NCBI GenBank assembly: GCA_003202005.1
Contig: QJJF01000004.1
Span: forward strand, 124,001 to 188,000
Reading direction: 5' to 3'
Origin: Williamsia faeni
GTDB lineage: Bacteria; Actinomycetota; Actinomycetes; Mycobacteriales; Mycobacteriaceae
Length of the DNA: 64,000 nucleotides
Positions 26,074 through 33,419 of the stretch are shown here, piece after piece; within the stretch, counting starts at the first letter, position 1; each line of letters opens with the position of its first letter. A model generated the notes under the pieces. The model was not told the DNA's origin and did not search any database. It saw only the letters and a program-made list of their open reading frames with translations. A program made the translations under genes and the position numbers.

Positions 26074-26133
26074 TTGACATATGTCTAAGGGGTTGGCATT
26101 CTGGGCATCGGCAGGAGAGTTAGATATATGTCT
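26074..26133 (+). promoter_or_regulatory. ArsR-type promoter/operator of arsI/cadI
   Basis: TTGACA (26074-26079) is spaced 17 nt from CATTCT (26097-26102), forming a plausible -35/-10 pair. The -35 overlaps the perfect palindrome GACATATGTC (26076-26085). A second related site, AGATATATGTCT (26122-26133), lies downstream with one mismatch. AT-rich sites of this shape are typical for ArsR/SmtB repressors. GGAGGT precedes the start codon. Confidence 0.6.
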
Positions 26134-26153
26134 CACAGGTGGAGGTAGTCACA

Positions 26154-26651
26154 ATGTCCCGTATGCAACTGGCACTCAACGTCGACGATCTGGATCAGGC
26201 CGTCGAGTTCTACTCGAAGTTGTTCAATGTTGCGCCGGCCAAACGCAAGCCGGGATACGCGAACTTCGCGGTCGTCGAGCCACCGCTCAAACTGGTGCTG
26301 CTCGAGAACCCCGGCCGCGGTGGCACGATCAACCATCTCGGTGTGGAGGTGGAGTCCAGCGACAGAGTCCGTTCCGAGATCGCCCGGCTCAGCGAGGAAG
26401 GGCTGTTCACCGAGGAAGAGATCAGCACGACCTGTTGCTTCGCCACCCAGGACAAGGTGTGGGTGAGCGGTCCGGCCGGTGAAAAGTGGGAGATCTACAC
26501 CGTGCTCGCCGATTCAGAGACTTTCGGCACGAGCCCGAAGCTGCTGGCCGACAACGCTACTCAAAGCGACGAGCAGTCCGCGGTGTGCTGCGGCACGTCC
26601 GTTTCCACGGAGGCAGACCCCGCGCCGAGTACCGCCGCGGCCTGCTGCTGA
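26154..26651 (+). CDS. ArsI/CadI-family metalloenzyme
   Basis: Glyoxalase/vicinal-oxygen-chelate protein of 165 residues. The fold starts MQLALNVDDLDQAVEFYSKLF, and TINHLGVEVES provides a metal-binding His. The vicinal Cys pair in ISTTCCFATQDKVWV is characteristic of ArsI C-As lyases and of cadmium-induced CadI. ArsI cleaves the carbon-arsenic bond of trivalent organoarsenicals; CadI binds metal. The C-terminal tail adds two further CC pairs (AVCCGTS and the terminal AAACC), suggesting extra thiol ligands. Position beside the ars operon and an ArsR-type operator favours the arsenic role. Confidence 0.87.
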   Translation: MSRMQLALNVDDLDQAVEFYSKLFNVAPAKRKPGYANFAVVEPPLKLVLLENPGRGGTINHLGVEVESSDRVRSEIARLSEEGLFTEEEISTTCCFATQDKVWVSGPAGEKWEIYTVLADSETFGTSPKLLADNATQSDEQSAVCCGTSVSTEADPAPSTAAACC

Positions 26652-26959
26652 GCAGTTCATAGCTGCGGAGGGTGGCCGAGAGAAGGCCATCAGGCTCATT
26701 CGATGACGGTGTAACGCCTCAGATCGCCGCCGCGATGAAACCAGATAACTCCGGTTGAGCTACATACCCCCCGACCCTGTAGCTCAGCCGGAGTCGCACA
26801 TTCTCTGGCCGGTATCGGCTTCGGTCCAGGTCAGGACACGTCGAACAGATGCGCCAGCACCGGCAACTTTTGTTGCGCAGCCCTTCGTCGGTACTCAGCA
26901 CGGCCGAGGCGCCGTCGTCAATGGTGTGGCGGAAACGAACGGTGTGATCGCCGTCGTTC
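26652..26959. other. Intergenic region between arsI/cadI and arsA
   Basis: About 308 bp between two convergent genes. It contains the hairpin at 26748-26794. The remaining 165 bp next to arsA show no convincing coding frame or recognised element; two short open frames (26719-26901 minus, 26755-26988 plus) lack ribosome-binding sites and family resemblance. Confidence 0.5.
26748..26794. terminator. Hairpin between convergent arsI/cadI and arsA
   Basis: Arms 26748-26764 (ACTCCGGTTGAGCTACA) and 26778-26794 (TGTAGCTCAGCCGGAGT) pair over 17 positions, with one T/G position that would be a G-U wobble in RNA. The 13-nt loop contains six consecutive C. It probably acts as a bidirectional terminator; there is no T-tract. 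Confidence 0.5.
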
Positions 26960-28729
26960 TCACACTCCGGAAACAGCCGAACCAGTGAGAGCGGTCAGAG
27001 CCACCACTCCCACCGGTTCCTCGGCGAGCATGGGAACCACGGCATACCGCTCGGCGTGATCGGTGATGGCGGTCAGTTCGACGACCTCGGCGGCGGCACG
27101 GCGTTGGAGCAGTGCCGATGTCGGGTGCGCGGCGGCGAGGGAGTTGTTGACGACCCACGCCCACGGGTGAATGCCGGCGCGTTCGAGGTCAGCTTGCAGG
27201 CCCGCGGCTTCGAGCCGCGGCGTGGTTTCGGCGAGGGAGACCAGGATGACCTTGGTCTCCTGTGGGTTCTGCAGCCGCATCAGCGGCGTCGTGAAGTTTG
27301 TGTTCTCGCCCATCTGCCTGGCTATTTCGCGGTGGTAGGAACCGGTCGCGTCGAGCAGCAGCAAGGTGTGTCCGGTCGGGGCGGTGTCAACGACGACGAA
27401 CGTGCGGCGCGATTCGTGGATGACCCGCGAGAAGGCTTGAAAGACAGCGACTTCCTCGGTGCACGGGGATTTGAGGTCCTCGATCAGGGTGGCCCGGCCC
27501 TGCTCATCCAGGCGGGCGCCTTTGGTGGTCAGGACACGGTCGCGGTAGGTCGCGGTGGCCTCGGCGGGGTCGATGCGCGAGACCTCGAGGCCGGTGATGC
27601 TGCCGTCGAGCGTGTCGGCGAGGTGCGCGGCGGGGTCGGTGGTGGTCAGGTGCACCTGGTGACCACGGCCGGCCAGGGCAACGGCGATCGCGGCGGCGAC
27701 GGTGGTCTTGCCGACCCCGCCCTTGCCCATGCACATGATCAGGCCGTGATCGTTCGCGGCGAGTTCGTCGACCAGCGCCGACAGCGGCCGATCGACAATT
27801 TCGCCGAGCGCGGTGGCGGGTGCGGGTTCGTATTCCCCGGCGGTGGATGCGGTGAACAGCGAGTCCAGAGCGTCGATGCCGACCATGTTGGTGGGCTTGA
27901 GGTCGACCTCGTCGAGGGGCAGCGTCCGCAGGTTCGCCGGCAGCGCGGCGAGGACGCCTTGTTCGCGGTCGTGGATCGCCGTTTCGAGGGCATCGTGTCC
28001 ATCGGGGTTCGGTAGGACTCCGTTGACAACGACGTACTGGTGAGTGAGTCCGATATCGGCGAGTTCGGTGTGGGTGCGGGCGATTTCGGCGATCGACGCT
28101 CGCTGTGCCCGGGCGACCAGGACCAGTCGGGTGCGGCTCTGGTCGGCGAGAGCGGCGACGGCATCGGCGTAGATGGTGCGCTGCTTGTCGAGCCCGGCGA
28201 GCGGACCCAGGCACGAGGCGTCACCCTTGCCGTCGTCGAGGAAGTCGGTCCACGATCCGGGGAGCTGTAACAGCCGGATGGTGTGGCCGGTCGGGGCGGT
28301 GTCGAACAGGACGTGGTCGAACCCGTCGGTGATGCCGTCGGCGTCGGTGAGCAGGGCGGTGAATTCATTGAATGAAGCAATTTCGGTGGTGCACGAGCCC
28401 GAGAGTTGTTCGGTGATCGAGGCGATCTCGGCGTCGGGCAGCAGACCCCGGACCGGCCCGACGATGCGTTCGCGGTAGGCCTCGGCGGCCTGCTCCGGGT
28501 CGATCTCGAGTGCGAAGAGGCCAGAAATGGCCGCGATCGGGGTGATGGTGTTGCCGATGCTCAGGCCGAACACCTGACCGACGTTCGAGGCCGGGTCGGT
28601 ACTGACGAGCAGCACCCTGCGACCGTCGCGGGCCAGGGCGATCGCCGAGGCGCAGGCAATGGAGGTCTTCCCGACCCCGCCCTTACCGGTGAAAAACAGG
28701 AAGCGGGGCGGGTCGTCGAGAAACTTCAT
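26960..28729 (-). CDS. arsA: Arsenical pump-driving ATPase (ArsA)
   Basis: Full-length two-halved ArsA of 589 residues. The A1 half has the deviant Walker A GKGGVGKTS near residue 15 and DTAPTGHT; the A2 half has GKGGVGKTT and a second DTAPTGHT. Metalloid-site cysteines are visible in SGSCTTE (A1) and LKSPCTEE (A2). ArsA accepts As(III) from ArsD and energises the membrane pump with ATP. ATG 28729 (MKFLDDPPRF) has AAAGGA 9 nt upstream. It is the last gene of the arsR-aqp-arsC-arsC-arsD-arsA operon. No ArsB is in the operon, so the Acr3-like pump at 25049 is the likely partner. Confidence 0.95.
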   Translation of the reverse strand: MKFLDDPPRFLFFTGKGGVGKTSIACASAIALARDGRRVLLVSTDPASNVGQVFGLSIGNTITPIAAISGLFALEIDPEQAAEAYRERIVGPVRGLLPDAEIASITEQLSGSCTTEIASFNEFTALLTDADGITDGFDHVLFDTAPTGHTIRLLQLPGSWTDFLDDGKGDASCLGPLAGLDKQRTIYADAVAALADQSRTRLVLVARAQRASIAEIARTHTELADIGLTHQYVVVNGVLPNPDGHDALETAIHDREQGVLAALPANLRTLPLDEVDLKPTNMVGIDALDSLFTASTAGEYEPAPATALGEIVDRPLSALVDELAANDHGLIMCMGKGGVGKTTVAAAIAVALAGRGHQVHLTTTDPAAHLADTLDGSITGLEVSRIDPAEATATYRDRVLTTKGARLDEQGRATLIEDLKSPCTEEVAVFQAFSRVIHESRRTFVVVDTAPTGHTLLLLDATGSYHREIARQMGENTNFTTPLMRLQNPQETKVILVSLAETTPRLEAAGLQADLERAGIHPWAWVVNNSLAAAHPTSALLQRRAAAEVVELTAITDHAERYAVVPMLAEEPVGVVALTALTGSAVSGV

Positions 28730-28744
28730 GTCGGGCAATCCTTT

Positions 28745-29161
28745 TCAGCAGCAGTTCGAGTTCGCCGCGTCGTCAGCGCAGCATGCGCCGGCGTCGCTGG
28801 TGGTCTCGGTGAGCCCGAGCATCGTGATCCCGGCCGGCGCAGAAGCGGAGACCGGGGTGTCGAGGCCGGCCCACTTCGCGAGCTGCGCCCGGTCGGGGTA
28901 GCGGCCCGTCTGCGCGGTGATCCCGTCGACCAGGACCAACGGCAACCCCTGCGAGCCCGAAAGCTTGAGGAACGCGGTGACCGGTTCGCGCTGGGTGAAG
29001 GCCAACGGTTCACTGGCAAGGTTGAACCGGGCGATGTCGCCGCCCTGAGAGCGGACCCAGTCCAGATCCGCGGAGAAGGTGACCAACCCCTGGTCGACGT
29101 CCTCGCCGCAGACACCGGTGCTGCAACACAGGGCGGGTTCGAATACTTCGATGGTGGTCAA
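28745..29161 (-). CDS. arsD: Arsenite metallochaperone (ArsD)
   Basis: Protein of 138 residues with a thioredoxin-like fold. The N-terminal MTTIEVFEPALCCSTGVCG holds the three essential cysteines (Cys12, Cys13, Cys18) that bind As(III) and pass it to ArsA. The C-terminal tail has two further vicinal pairs (GACCADD and NSNCC at the terminus), as in longer ArsD homologues. The ATG overlaps the upstream arsC stop by 4 nt. ArsD and ArsA are normally encoded together, as here. Confidence 0.95.
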   Translation of the reverse strand: MTTIEVFEPALCCSTGVCGEDVDQGLVTFSADLDWVRSQGGDIARFNLASEPLAFTQREPVTAFLKLSGSQGLPLVLVDGITAQTGRYPDRAQLAKWAGLDTPVSASAPAGITMLGLTETTSDAGACCADDAANSNCC

Positions 29162-29595
29162 CAGATCTCCTGGTGTTCGGTGCTCGGGGTGTTCTGGAGC
29201 CGGGCGGCGAGGTCGGTGACGCGGGTGGCGATGTCGTCGCGGACCAGCCTCATCCGTTCGATACCGTCAATCCCCCGCTCAGACGGTTCGTCAGTGTCCC
29301 AATTCTCGAATCGAGTACCCGCGATCGGGTCGACATGCGCTTCGCGGCCCAGCGTGACAACCAGGTCTACCCCCTCGACGAGCTGCGGATCGAGCAGTGT
29401 CGGAGTTTGATCGGAGATGTCGACGCCCACCTCGAGCAGGGACTCAGCTGACAGTGCGTTCACGGCGGCGCCGGGTTTGGTTCCGGCCGAATGCACCTCG
29501 ACACGGTCACCGGCGACCTGGCGCATGAGCCCGGCGGCCATCTGCGATTTGCCGCCGTTCTTCACGCACACGAACAACACCGACGGAGCGGTCAT
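29158..29595 (-). CDS. arsC: Arsenate reductase-like low-molecular-weight phosphatase
   Basis: Protein of 145 residues with the LMW-PTP fold. The phosphate loop is CVKNGGKS (Cys-x5-Arg replaced by Lys before Ser) near the N-terminus, then the acidic loop DTDEPSERG. Thioredoxin- or mycothiol-linked arsenate reductases have CxxNxxRS; here Arg is Lys, so activity may be altered compared with the neighbouring copy. It is the second of two adjacent arsC-like genes and overlaps both neighbours by 4 nt. Confidence 0.87.
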   Translation of the reverse strand: MTAPSVLFVCVKNGGKSQMAAGLMRQVAGDRVEVHSAGTKPGAAVNALSAESLLEVGVDISDQTPTLLDPQLVEGVDLVVTLGREAHVDPIAGTRFENWDTDEPSERGIDGIERMRLVRDDIATRVTDLAARLQNTPSTEHQEIC

Positions 29596-30017
29596 CGGCC
29601 ATTTCCTGCGTGAGCGGGAACGAGTTCGGCGATCAAGTCCTCGACGAGGGCCTTGATGTCGTCGCGGATCGGGCGGACCGCATCAACACCCTGACCGGCC
29701 GGATCCTCGAGTGCCCAGTCGCGGTAACTGATGCCCGGGAACACCGGGCACGCGTCGCCGCAGCCCATGGTGATGACAACCGTGGAGGTTTCCACGGCGT
29801 CGGGGGTGAGGATCTTCGGGGACTGCGCCGAGATATCGATACCGACTTCGGCCATCGCCTCGACAGCCGCAGCATTGATGGTTTCGGCCGGGGCACTGCC
29901 GGCGGAGCGGACCTCGATCGCATCGCCGGCGAGGTGGGCGAGGAAACCCGCGGCCATCTGCGAGCGGCCGGCGTTGTGGACACAGACGAACAACACACTG
30001 GGGGTCGCTGATGCCAT
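29592..30017 (-). CDS. arsC: Arsenate reductase, LMW-PTP type (ArsC)
   Basis: Reductase of 141 residues converting arsenate to arsenite. It has the canonical P-loop CVHNAGRS, the conserved Asp-Pro loop WALEDPAGQG, and a second cysteine pair in GCGDACPVFPG, which is the Cys82-type redox loop of thioredoxin-coupled ArsC. In mycolata the mycothiol/mycoredoxin route is a possible alternative electron source. The two tandem arsC genes differ in the P-loop (Arg here, Lys in the other), which suggests division of labour rather than simple duplication. Confidence 0.93.
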   Translation of the reverse strand: MASATPSVLFVCVHNAGRSQMAAGFLAHLAGDAIEVRSAGSAPAETINAAAVEAMAEVGIDISAQSPKILTPDAVETSTVVITMGCGDACPVFPGISYRDWALEDPAGQGVDAVRPIRDDIKALVEDLIAELVPAHAGNGR

Positions 30018-30050
30018 GGGAAGGAGCCTCTTTCAGTCGTGTGTCAGATG

Positions 30051-30788
30051 TCAGGAGTTGGCGGGATGATCGTGATGCGGGACAACAACGTTGTCGGCGG
30101 TTTTCGCGACGTCGGGATAAAGGACGACGATCAACGCGAGCCCGATCAACGCGCCGACGATCTGGGCGACGATGAACCCGGGAACCGAGCCGGGCGCGAT
30201 CCCGGCGAACGTATCGGAGAACACGCGTCCGATCGTGACAGCCGGGTTGGCGAACGAGGTGGACGAGGTGAACCAGTACGCGGCACCGATATAAGCGCCG
30301 ACCGCGGCAGCGGACAGGGCATGTCGGCCGGTGCGGGCCAGGGCGAAGATCAACGCGATCAACCCGGCTGTGGCCACGATCTCGCCGACCAGATGACCTG
30401 ACGTGATCCGGTCCTTGTCGGAGATCTGGAATGCGGACAGGTCGAACATCACGTTCGCCAGCACCGCGCCGGCGATGGCGCCCGCGATCTGCGCAACCGT
30501 GTAGGCCGCAACATCGGCCGCCGGCAGACCGGTCCCGGCGCGGCGGCCCAGCACCCAGTCCACCGCCGACACCACGGGGTTGAAATGTGCGCCGGACACC
30601 GGTCCGAACAATAGGATCAGCACCGCGAGGCCGAAGGCCGTTGCAGTCGAGTTCTCCAACAGTTGCAGCCCGATATCGCCCGGCGACAGCTGTTCTGCAG
30701 CGATCCCGGAACCCACCACGACGGTCACGAGCAGCGCGGTACCGACGAACTCGGCGAGCAACCGCCGGCCCAGCGGGATCGTGCTCAT
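30051..30788 (-). CDS. Aquaporin/aquaglyceroporin of the ars operon
   Basis: MIP-family channel of 245 residues with six membrane helices and two half-helices. The two pore motifs are FNPVVS (NPV instead of NPA) and ANPAVT. The location in an ars operon without arsB parallels AqpS of Sinorhizobium, where the channel lets arsenite made by ArsC flow out. NPV in the first loop is an unusual pore residue also seen in AqpS-like channels. It overlaps the arsR stop by 4 nt and is followed by arsC after 33 nt. Arsenite is the inferred permeant. Confidence 0.9.
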   Translation of the reverse strand: MSTIPLGRRLLAEFVGTALLVTVVVGSGIAAEQLSPGDIGLQLLENSTATAFGLAVLILLFGPVSGAHFNPVVSAVDWVLGRRAGTGLPAADVAAYTVAQIAGAIAGAVLANVMFDLSAFQISDKDRITSGHLVGEIVATAGLIALIFALARTGRHALSAAAVGAYIGAAYWFTSSTSFANPAVTIGRVFSDTFAGIAPGSVPGFIVAQIVGALIGLALIVVLYPDVAKTADNVVVPHHDHPANS

Positions 30789-31156
30789 CGGCCGTCCCCG
30801 GCCACGATGCCGGTGCCCAGCAGCAACGACAACTGCTGCAACGCATCCGGGACGACGCGGTAGTAGACCCACGACGCGCGGCGCTCGGACTCGAGCAGAC
30901 CAGCAGTGCGCAGCACCTTCAAATGATGCGAAATCGTCGGCTGCGACAAGTCGATCCCGATCGACAGATCGCAGACACACGCTTCTCCGCCGGCGTGGCC
31001 GGCGATCTGTGACAGCAACCGCAACCGCACCGGATCCCCGAGTGCCTTCAGCTTCGGCGCCAGATCAGCGGCAGCGTCGACTGACAGCGGCTCACGCACC
31101 AGCGGCTGGACCGCGCAGGCGGACACCTCGGTCAACGACAAGTCCGGTTTCGACAT
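30785..31156 (-). CDS. arsR: ArsR-family arsenic-responsive repressor
   Basis: Winged-helix repressor of 123 residues. The metal-binding motif EACVCDLSI provides two Cys in the alpha-3 type site (ELCVCDL family pattern), and the HTH follows in LSQPTISHHLKVLRTAGLL. The ATG at 31156 (MSKPDLSL) starts 4 bp from the palindromic operator, favouring autorepression. It is the first gene of the operon and overlaps the aquaporin gene by 4 nt. Another Cys, in VSACAVQP, may contribute a third ligand. Confidence 0.94.
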   Translation of the reverse strand: MSKPDLSLTEVSACAVQPLVREPLSVDAAADLAPKLKALGDPVRLRLLSQIAGHAGGEACVCDLSIGIDLSQPTISHHLKVLRTAGLLESERRASWVYYRVVPDALQQLSLLLGTGIVAGDGR

Positions 31157-31159
31157 GGG

Positions 31160-31179
31160 TCGATATTGACAGATATCGA
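31160..31179. promoter_or_regulatory. ArsR operator of the ars operon
   Basis: TCGATAT-TGACAG-ATATCGA, a perfect 7-bp inverted repeat with a 6-nt spacer, lies immediately upstream of arsR. The ATA/TAT-centred form is typical of ArsR binding sites. On the minus strand it would cover the promoter and early transcribed region. Confidence 0.7.
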
Positions 31180-31220
31180 AACCAGAGCGCAAACGAACAC
31201 CGGGTGAACGACCCGACAGC

Positions 31221-32873
31221 TCAGGCCAGGGTTTCGGTCAACCTGCCGTCCGACAGTTGCCAGCGGCGTGTTGCTCGGACGGTGGCGAGCATCCGTCGAT
31301 CGTGGGTGACCAAAAGTACTGTGCCGGAGAAAGATTCGACGGCCTGTTCCAATTGTTCGATGGCGGGCAGATCCAGGTGGTTGGTGGGTTCGTCCAGTAC
31401 GAGCAAGTTGACGCCGCGTGCCTGCAACAGGGCGAGCGCCGCCCGAGTTCGTTCACCGGGCGACAGCGAGTCGGCCGAGCGGGTGACGTGATGCCCCTTC
31501 AATCCGAACTTGGCCAACAGGGTTCGGACGTCCGCGTCGGTCTGTTCGGGGATCTGTGCGCCGAAGGCCTCGGCGAGTGCGGTGTCGCCGGTGAACAATC
31601 CCCGGGCCTGATCGACCTCGCCGATCAGCACACCCGAGCCCAGTGACGCAGAACCTGAGTCGGGGCCCTGCGCGCCGAGAAGCAGTGACAACAGGGTCGA
31701 CTTGCCTGATCCGTTGGCGCCGGTGATGACAATCCGGTCACCGGCGTCGATCTGGGTGCTGATCGGTCCCAACGTGAAGTCGCCGCGGGTCAGTGTCGCT
31801 TCGTTGAGCGTCGCAACCACCGTCCCCGACCGGGGTGCGGCCGCGATCTCCATCCGGAGCTCCCATTCCTTGCGCGGCTCGGCGACCTCCTCGAGACGTT
31901 CGATGCGACGTTGGGTCTGGCGGGCCTTCGATGCCTGCTTCTCGGTGGACTCCAGGCGCAGGCCCTTGCCGACCTTGTCGTTGTCCTTGGATTTGCGGCG
32001 AGCGTTGCGGACGCCGTGTTCCATCCAATTGCGTTGCATCTGAGCGCGATCGGTCAATGCATCTTTGGTGTCGGCATACTGCTCGTAGGCCTCACGAGCG
32101 TGGCGGCGGGCGACCTCGCGTTCGGCCAGAAACGCCTCGTAGCCACCGGAATACACCGAGACCTGCTGCTGGGCGAGGTCGAGTTCCACGATTCCGGTGA
32201 CCGTGCGCGCCAGGAACTCGCGATCGTGGCTGATGACAACCATCGGCGTCCGGGAGCTCGACACGAACTCCTCGAGTTGCGCGAGGCCGTCGAGGTCGAG
32301 GTCGTTGGTCGGTTCATCGAGCAGCAGGATGTCGTACCGCGACAGGAGCAGTGCCGCGAGACCGGCTCGCGCCACCTGACCGCCGGACAGCGCCGACATC
32401 GGCAGATCGAGGTCGACGGTCAGGCCGAGGTTCGCGGCTACCTGGTCGGCGCGCTCATCGAAGTCGGCGCCGCCCAGATGTAGCCAGCGATCCAGGGCGG
32501 GGGAGTAGAGGTCGTCGCCGCCGTCGGCCAGTGCTTCGGCCGCCGCGTCCATCGTCGACTGTGCGTGCGCGACGCCGGTCCGTCGGGAGAGGAACTCGCG
32601 GACGGTTTCTCCTGGTGTCGGCTCCGCCTCCTGCGCGAGGTAACCGACCTCGGCGTCGGGCGGGCTCAGCGTGATGGTCCCGTCGAAGTCCGCTGATCCG
32701 ACTCCCGCCAGAAGTGTCAGCAACGTTGATTTACCGGCGCCATTGGCACCGACCAGGCCGAAGACGTCTCCGTCGGCCACCGTGAGGTCGAGGTCGGAGA
32801 ACAACGTTCGTTCGCCGTGCCCGGCAGTGAGTCCGGCGGCGTGCAGGGTGGCGCTGATGGCTTTGCTCCTCAT
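31221..32873 (-). CDS. ABC-F family ATPase
   Basis: Soluble ABC protein of 550 residues with two nucleotide-binding domains and no membrane segment. Walker A motifs are GANGAGKST (first) and GANGSGKST (second); the signatures are LSGGQVARAGLAALL and LSPGERTRAALALL; Walker B motifs are LLLDEPTNDLDLDG and LVLDEPTNHLDL. Between them is the charged P-site-tRNA-interaction linker. ABC-F proteins act at the ribosome as translation factors or antibiotic-protection proteins; the clade cannot be assigned by eye. The ATG at 32873 has its only purine-rich stretch (AGGAG) inside the first codons, so the start is slightly uncertain. Confidence 0.9.
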   Translation of the reverse strand: MRSKAISATLHAAGLTAGHGERTLFSDLDLTVADGDVFGLVGANGAGKSTLLTLLAGVGSADFDGTITLSPPDAEVGYLAQEAEPTPGETVREFLSRRTGVAHAQSTMDAAAEALADGGDDLYSPALDRWLHLGGADFDERADQVAANLGLTVDLDLPMSALSGGQVARAGLAALLLSRYDILLLDEPTNDLDLDGLAQLEEFVSSSRTPMVVISHDREFLARTVTGIVELDLAQQQVSVYSGGYEAFLAEREVARRHAREAYEQYADTKDALTDRAQMQRNWMEHGVRNARRKSKDNDKVGKGLRLESTEKQASKARQTQRRIERLEEVAEPRKEWELRMEIAAAPRSGTVVATLNEATLTRGDFTLGPISTQIDAGDRIVITGANGSGKSTLLSLLLGAQGPDSGSASLGSGVLIGEVDQARGLFTGDTALAEAFGAQIPEQTDADVRTLLAKFGLKGHHVTRSADSLSPGERTRAALALLQARGVNLLVLDEPTNHLDLPAIEQLEQAVESFSGTVLLVTHDRRMLATVRATRRWQLSDGRLTETLA

Positions 32874-32919
32874 GGGTGGTGGCTGTGAGGGTATCGCCCG
32901 GGGCTGCGACGATGTGCTC

Positions 32920-33306
32920 GTGGCACCTCAGAAGTCCGTAGATCCGGCCGTGATGCGAACAGCCGTCGAAATCGTGGCGCCGTGGTTGCGTGACCCCGAC
33001 GCCGCTGAGCCGACGAGGCAGGAGATCGCCGACGCCGTCCGGATGACCGCGCGAACCCTGGCGCAACTCGCGCCGGGTGGCTCGGTCGAGGTGCGCGTGC
33101 CCCCGTTTGTGGCTGTTCAGTGCATCGAGGGTCTCCGGCACACGCGTGGAACCCCGCCGAACGTTGTCGAGACCGATCCACGCACCTGGCTACAGCTGGC
33201 CACCGGACAACTGGATCTCGGCGGTGCACTGGCAGATGGCAGGGTGTCGGCGTCGGGAAGCCGGGCCGGGGAGATCGTTCATTGGCTGCCATTGCTGCGG
33301 CTGTGA
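32920..33306 (+). CDS. Sterol-carrier-family (SCP2-like) conserved protein
   Basis: Small protein of about 128 residues corresponding in position and size to Rv0807, which precedes purF in M. tuberculosis. The helical N-terminus (PAVMRTAVEIVAPWLRD) and the C-terminal WLQLATGQLDLGGALADGRVSASGSRAGEIV resemble the SCP2/MDMPI-C region, with conserved Leu/Gly positions. Its function is unknown. GTG 32920 (MAPQKSVDP) is chosen; GTG 32914 is also in frame. Upstream in-frame starts would overlap the divergent ABC-F gene and are unlikely. Confidence 0.72.
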   Translation: MAPQKSVDPAVMRTAVEIVAPWLRDPDAAEPTRQEIADAVRMTARTLAQLAPGGSVEVRVPPFVAVQCIEGLRHTRGTPPNVVETDPRTWLQLATGQLDLGGALADGRVSASGSRAGEIVHWLPLLRL

Positions 33307-33374
33307 CACGCCAAACTCGTTAGTGCGGGCAACGACACGCCGCGACGATTCGCAATGGTTAAACCTGTGCCCGT

Positions 33375-33380
33375 AGACTC
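33375..33380 (+). promoter_or_regulatory. Putative -10 box of purF
   Basis: TAGACT fits TANNNT and lies 40 bp before the purF GTG, which would leave a leader of about 33 nt including GGGAG before the start. No convincing -35 is seen. Confidence 0.35.
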
Positions 33381-33419
33381 ACGCATACGCCCTCCACCGG
33401 CCCACAATTGGGAGCGCTT

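Noticed and set aside
26778-26850. Possible tRNA or tRNA fragment starting TGTAGCTCAG
   Set aside because: No anticodon arm, T-arm (GGTTCGA) or acceptor stem can be built; the segment is better explained as one arm of a hairpin.
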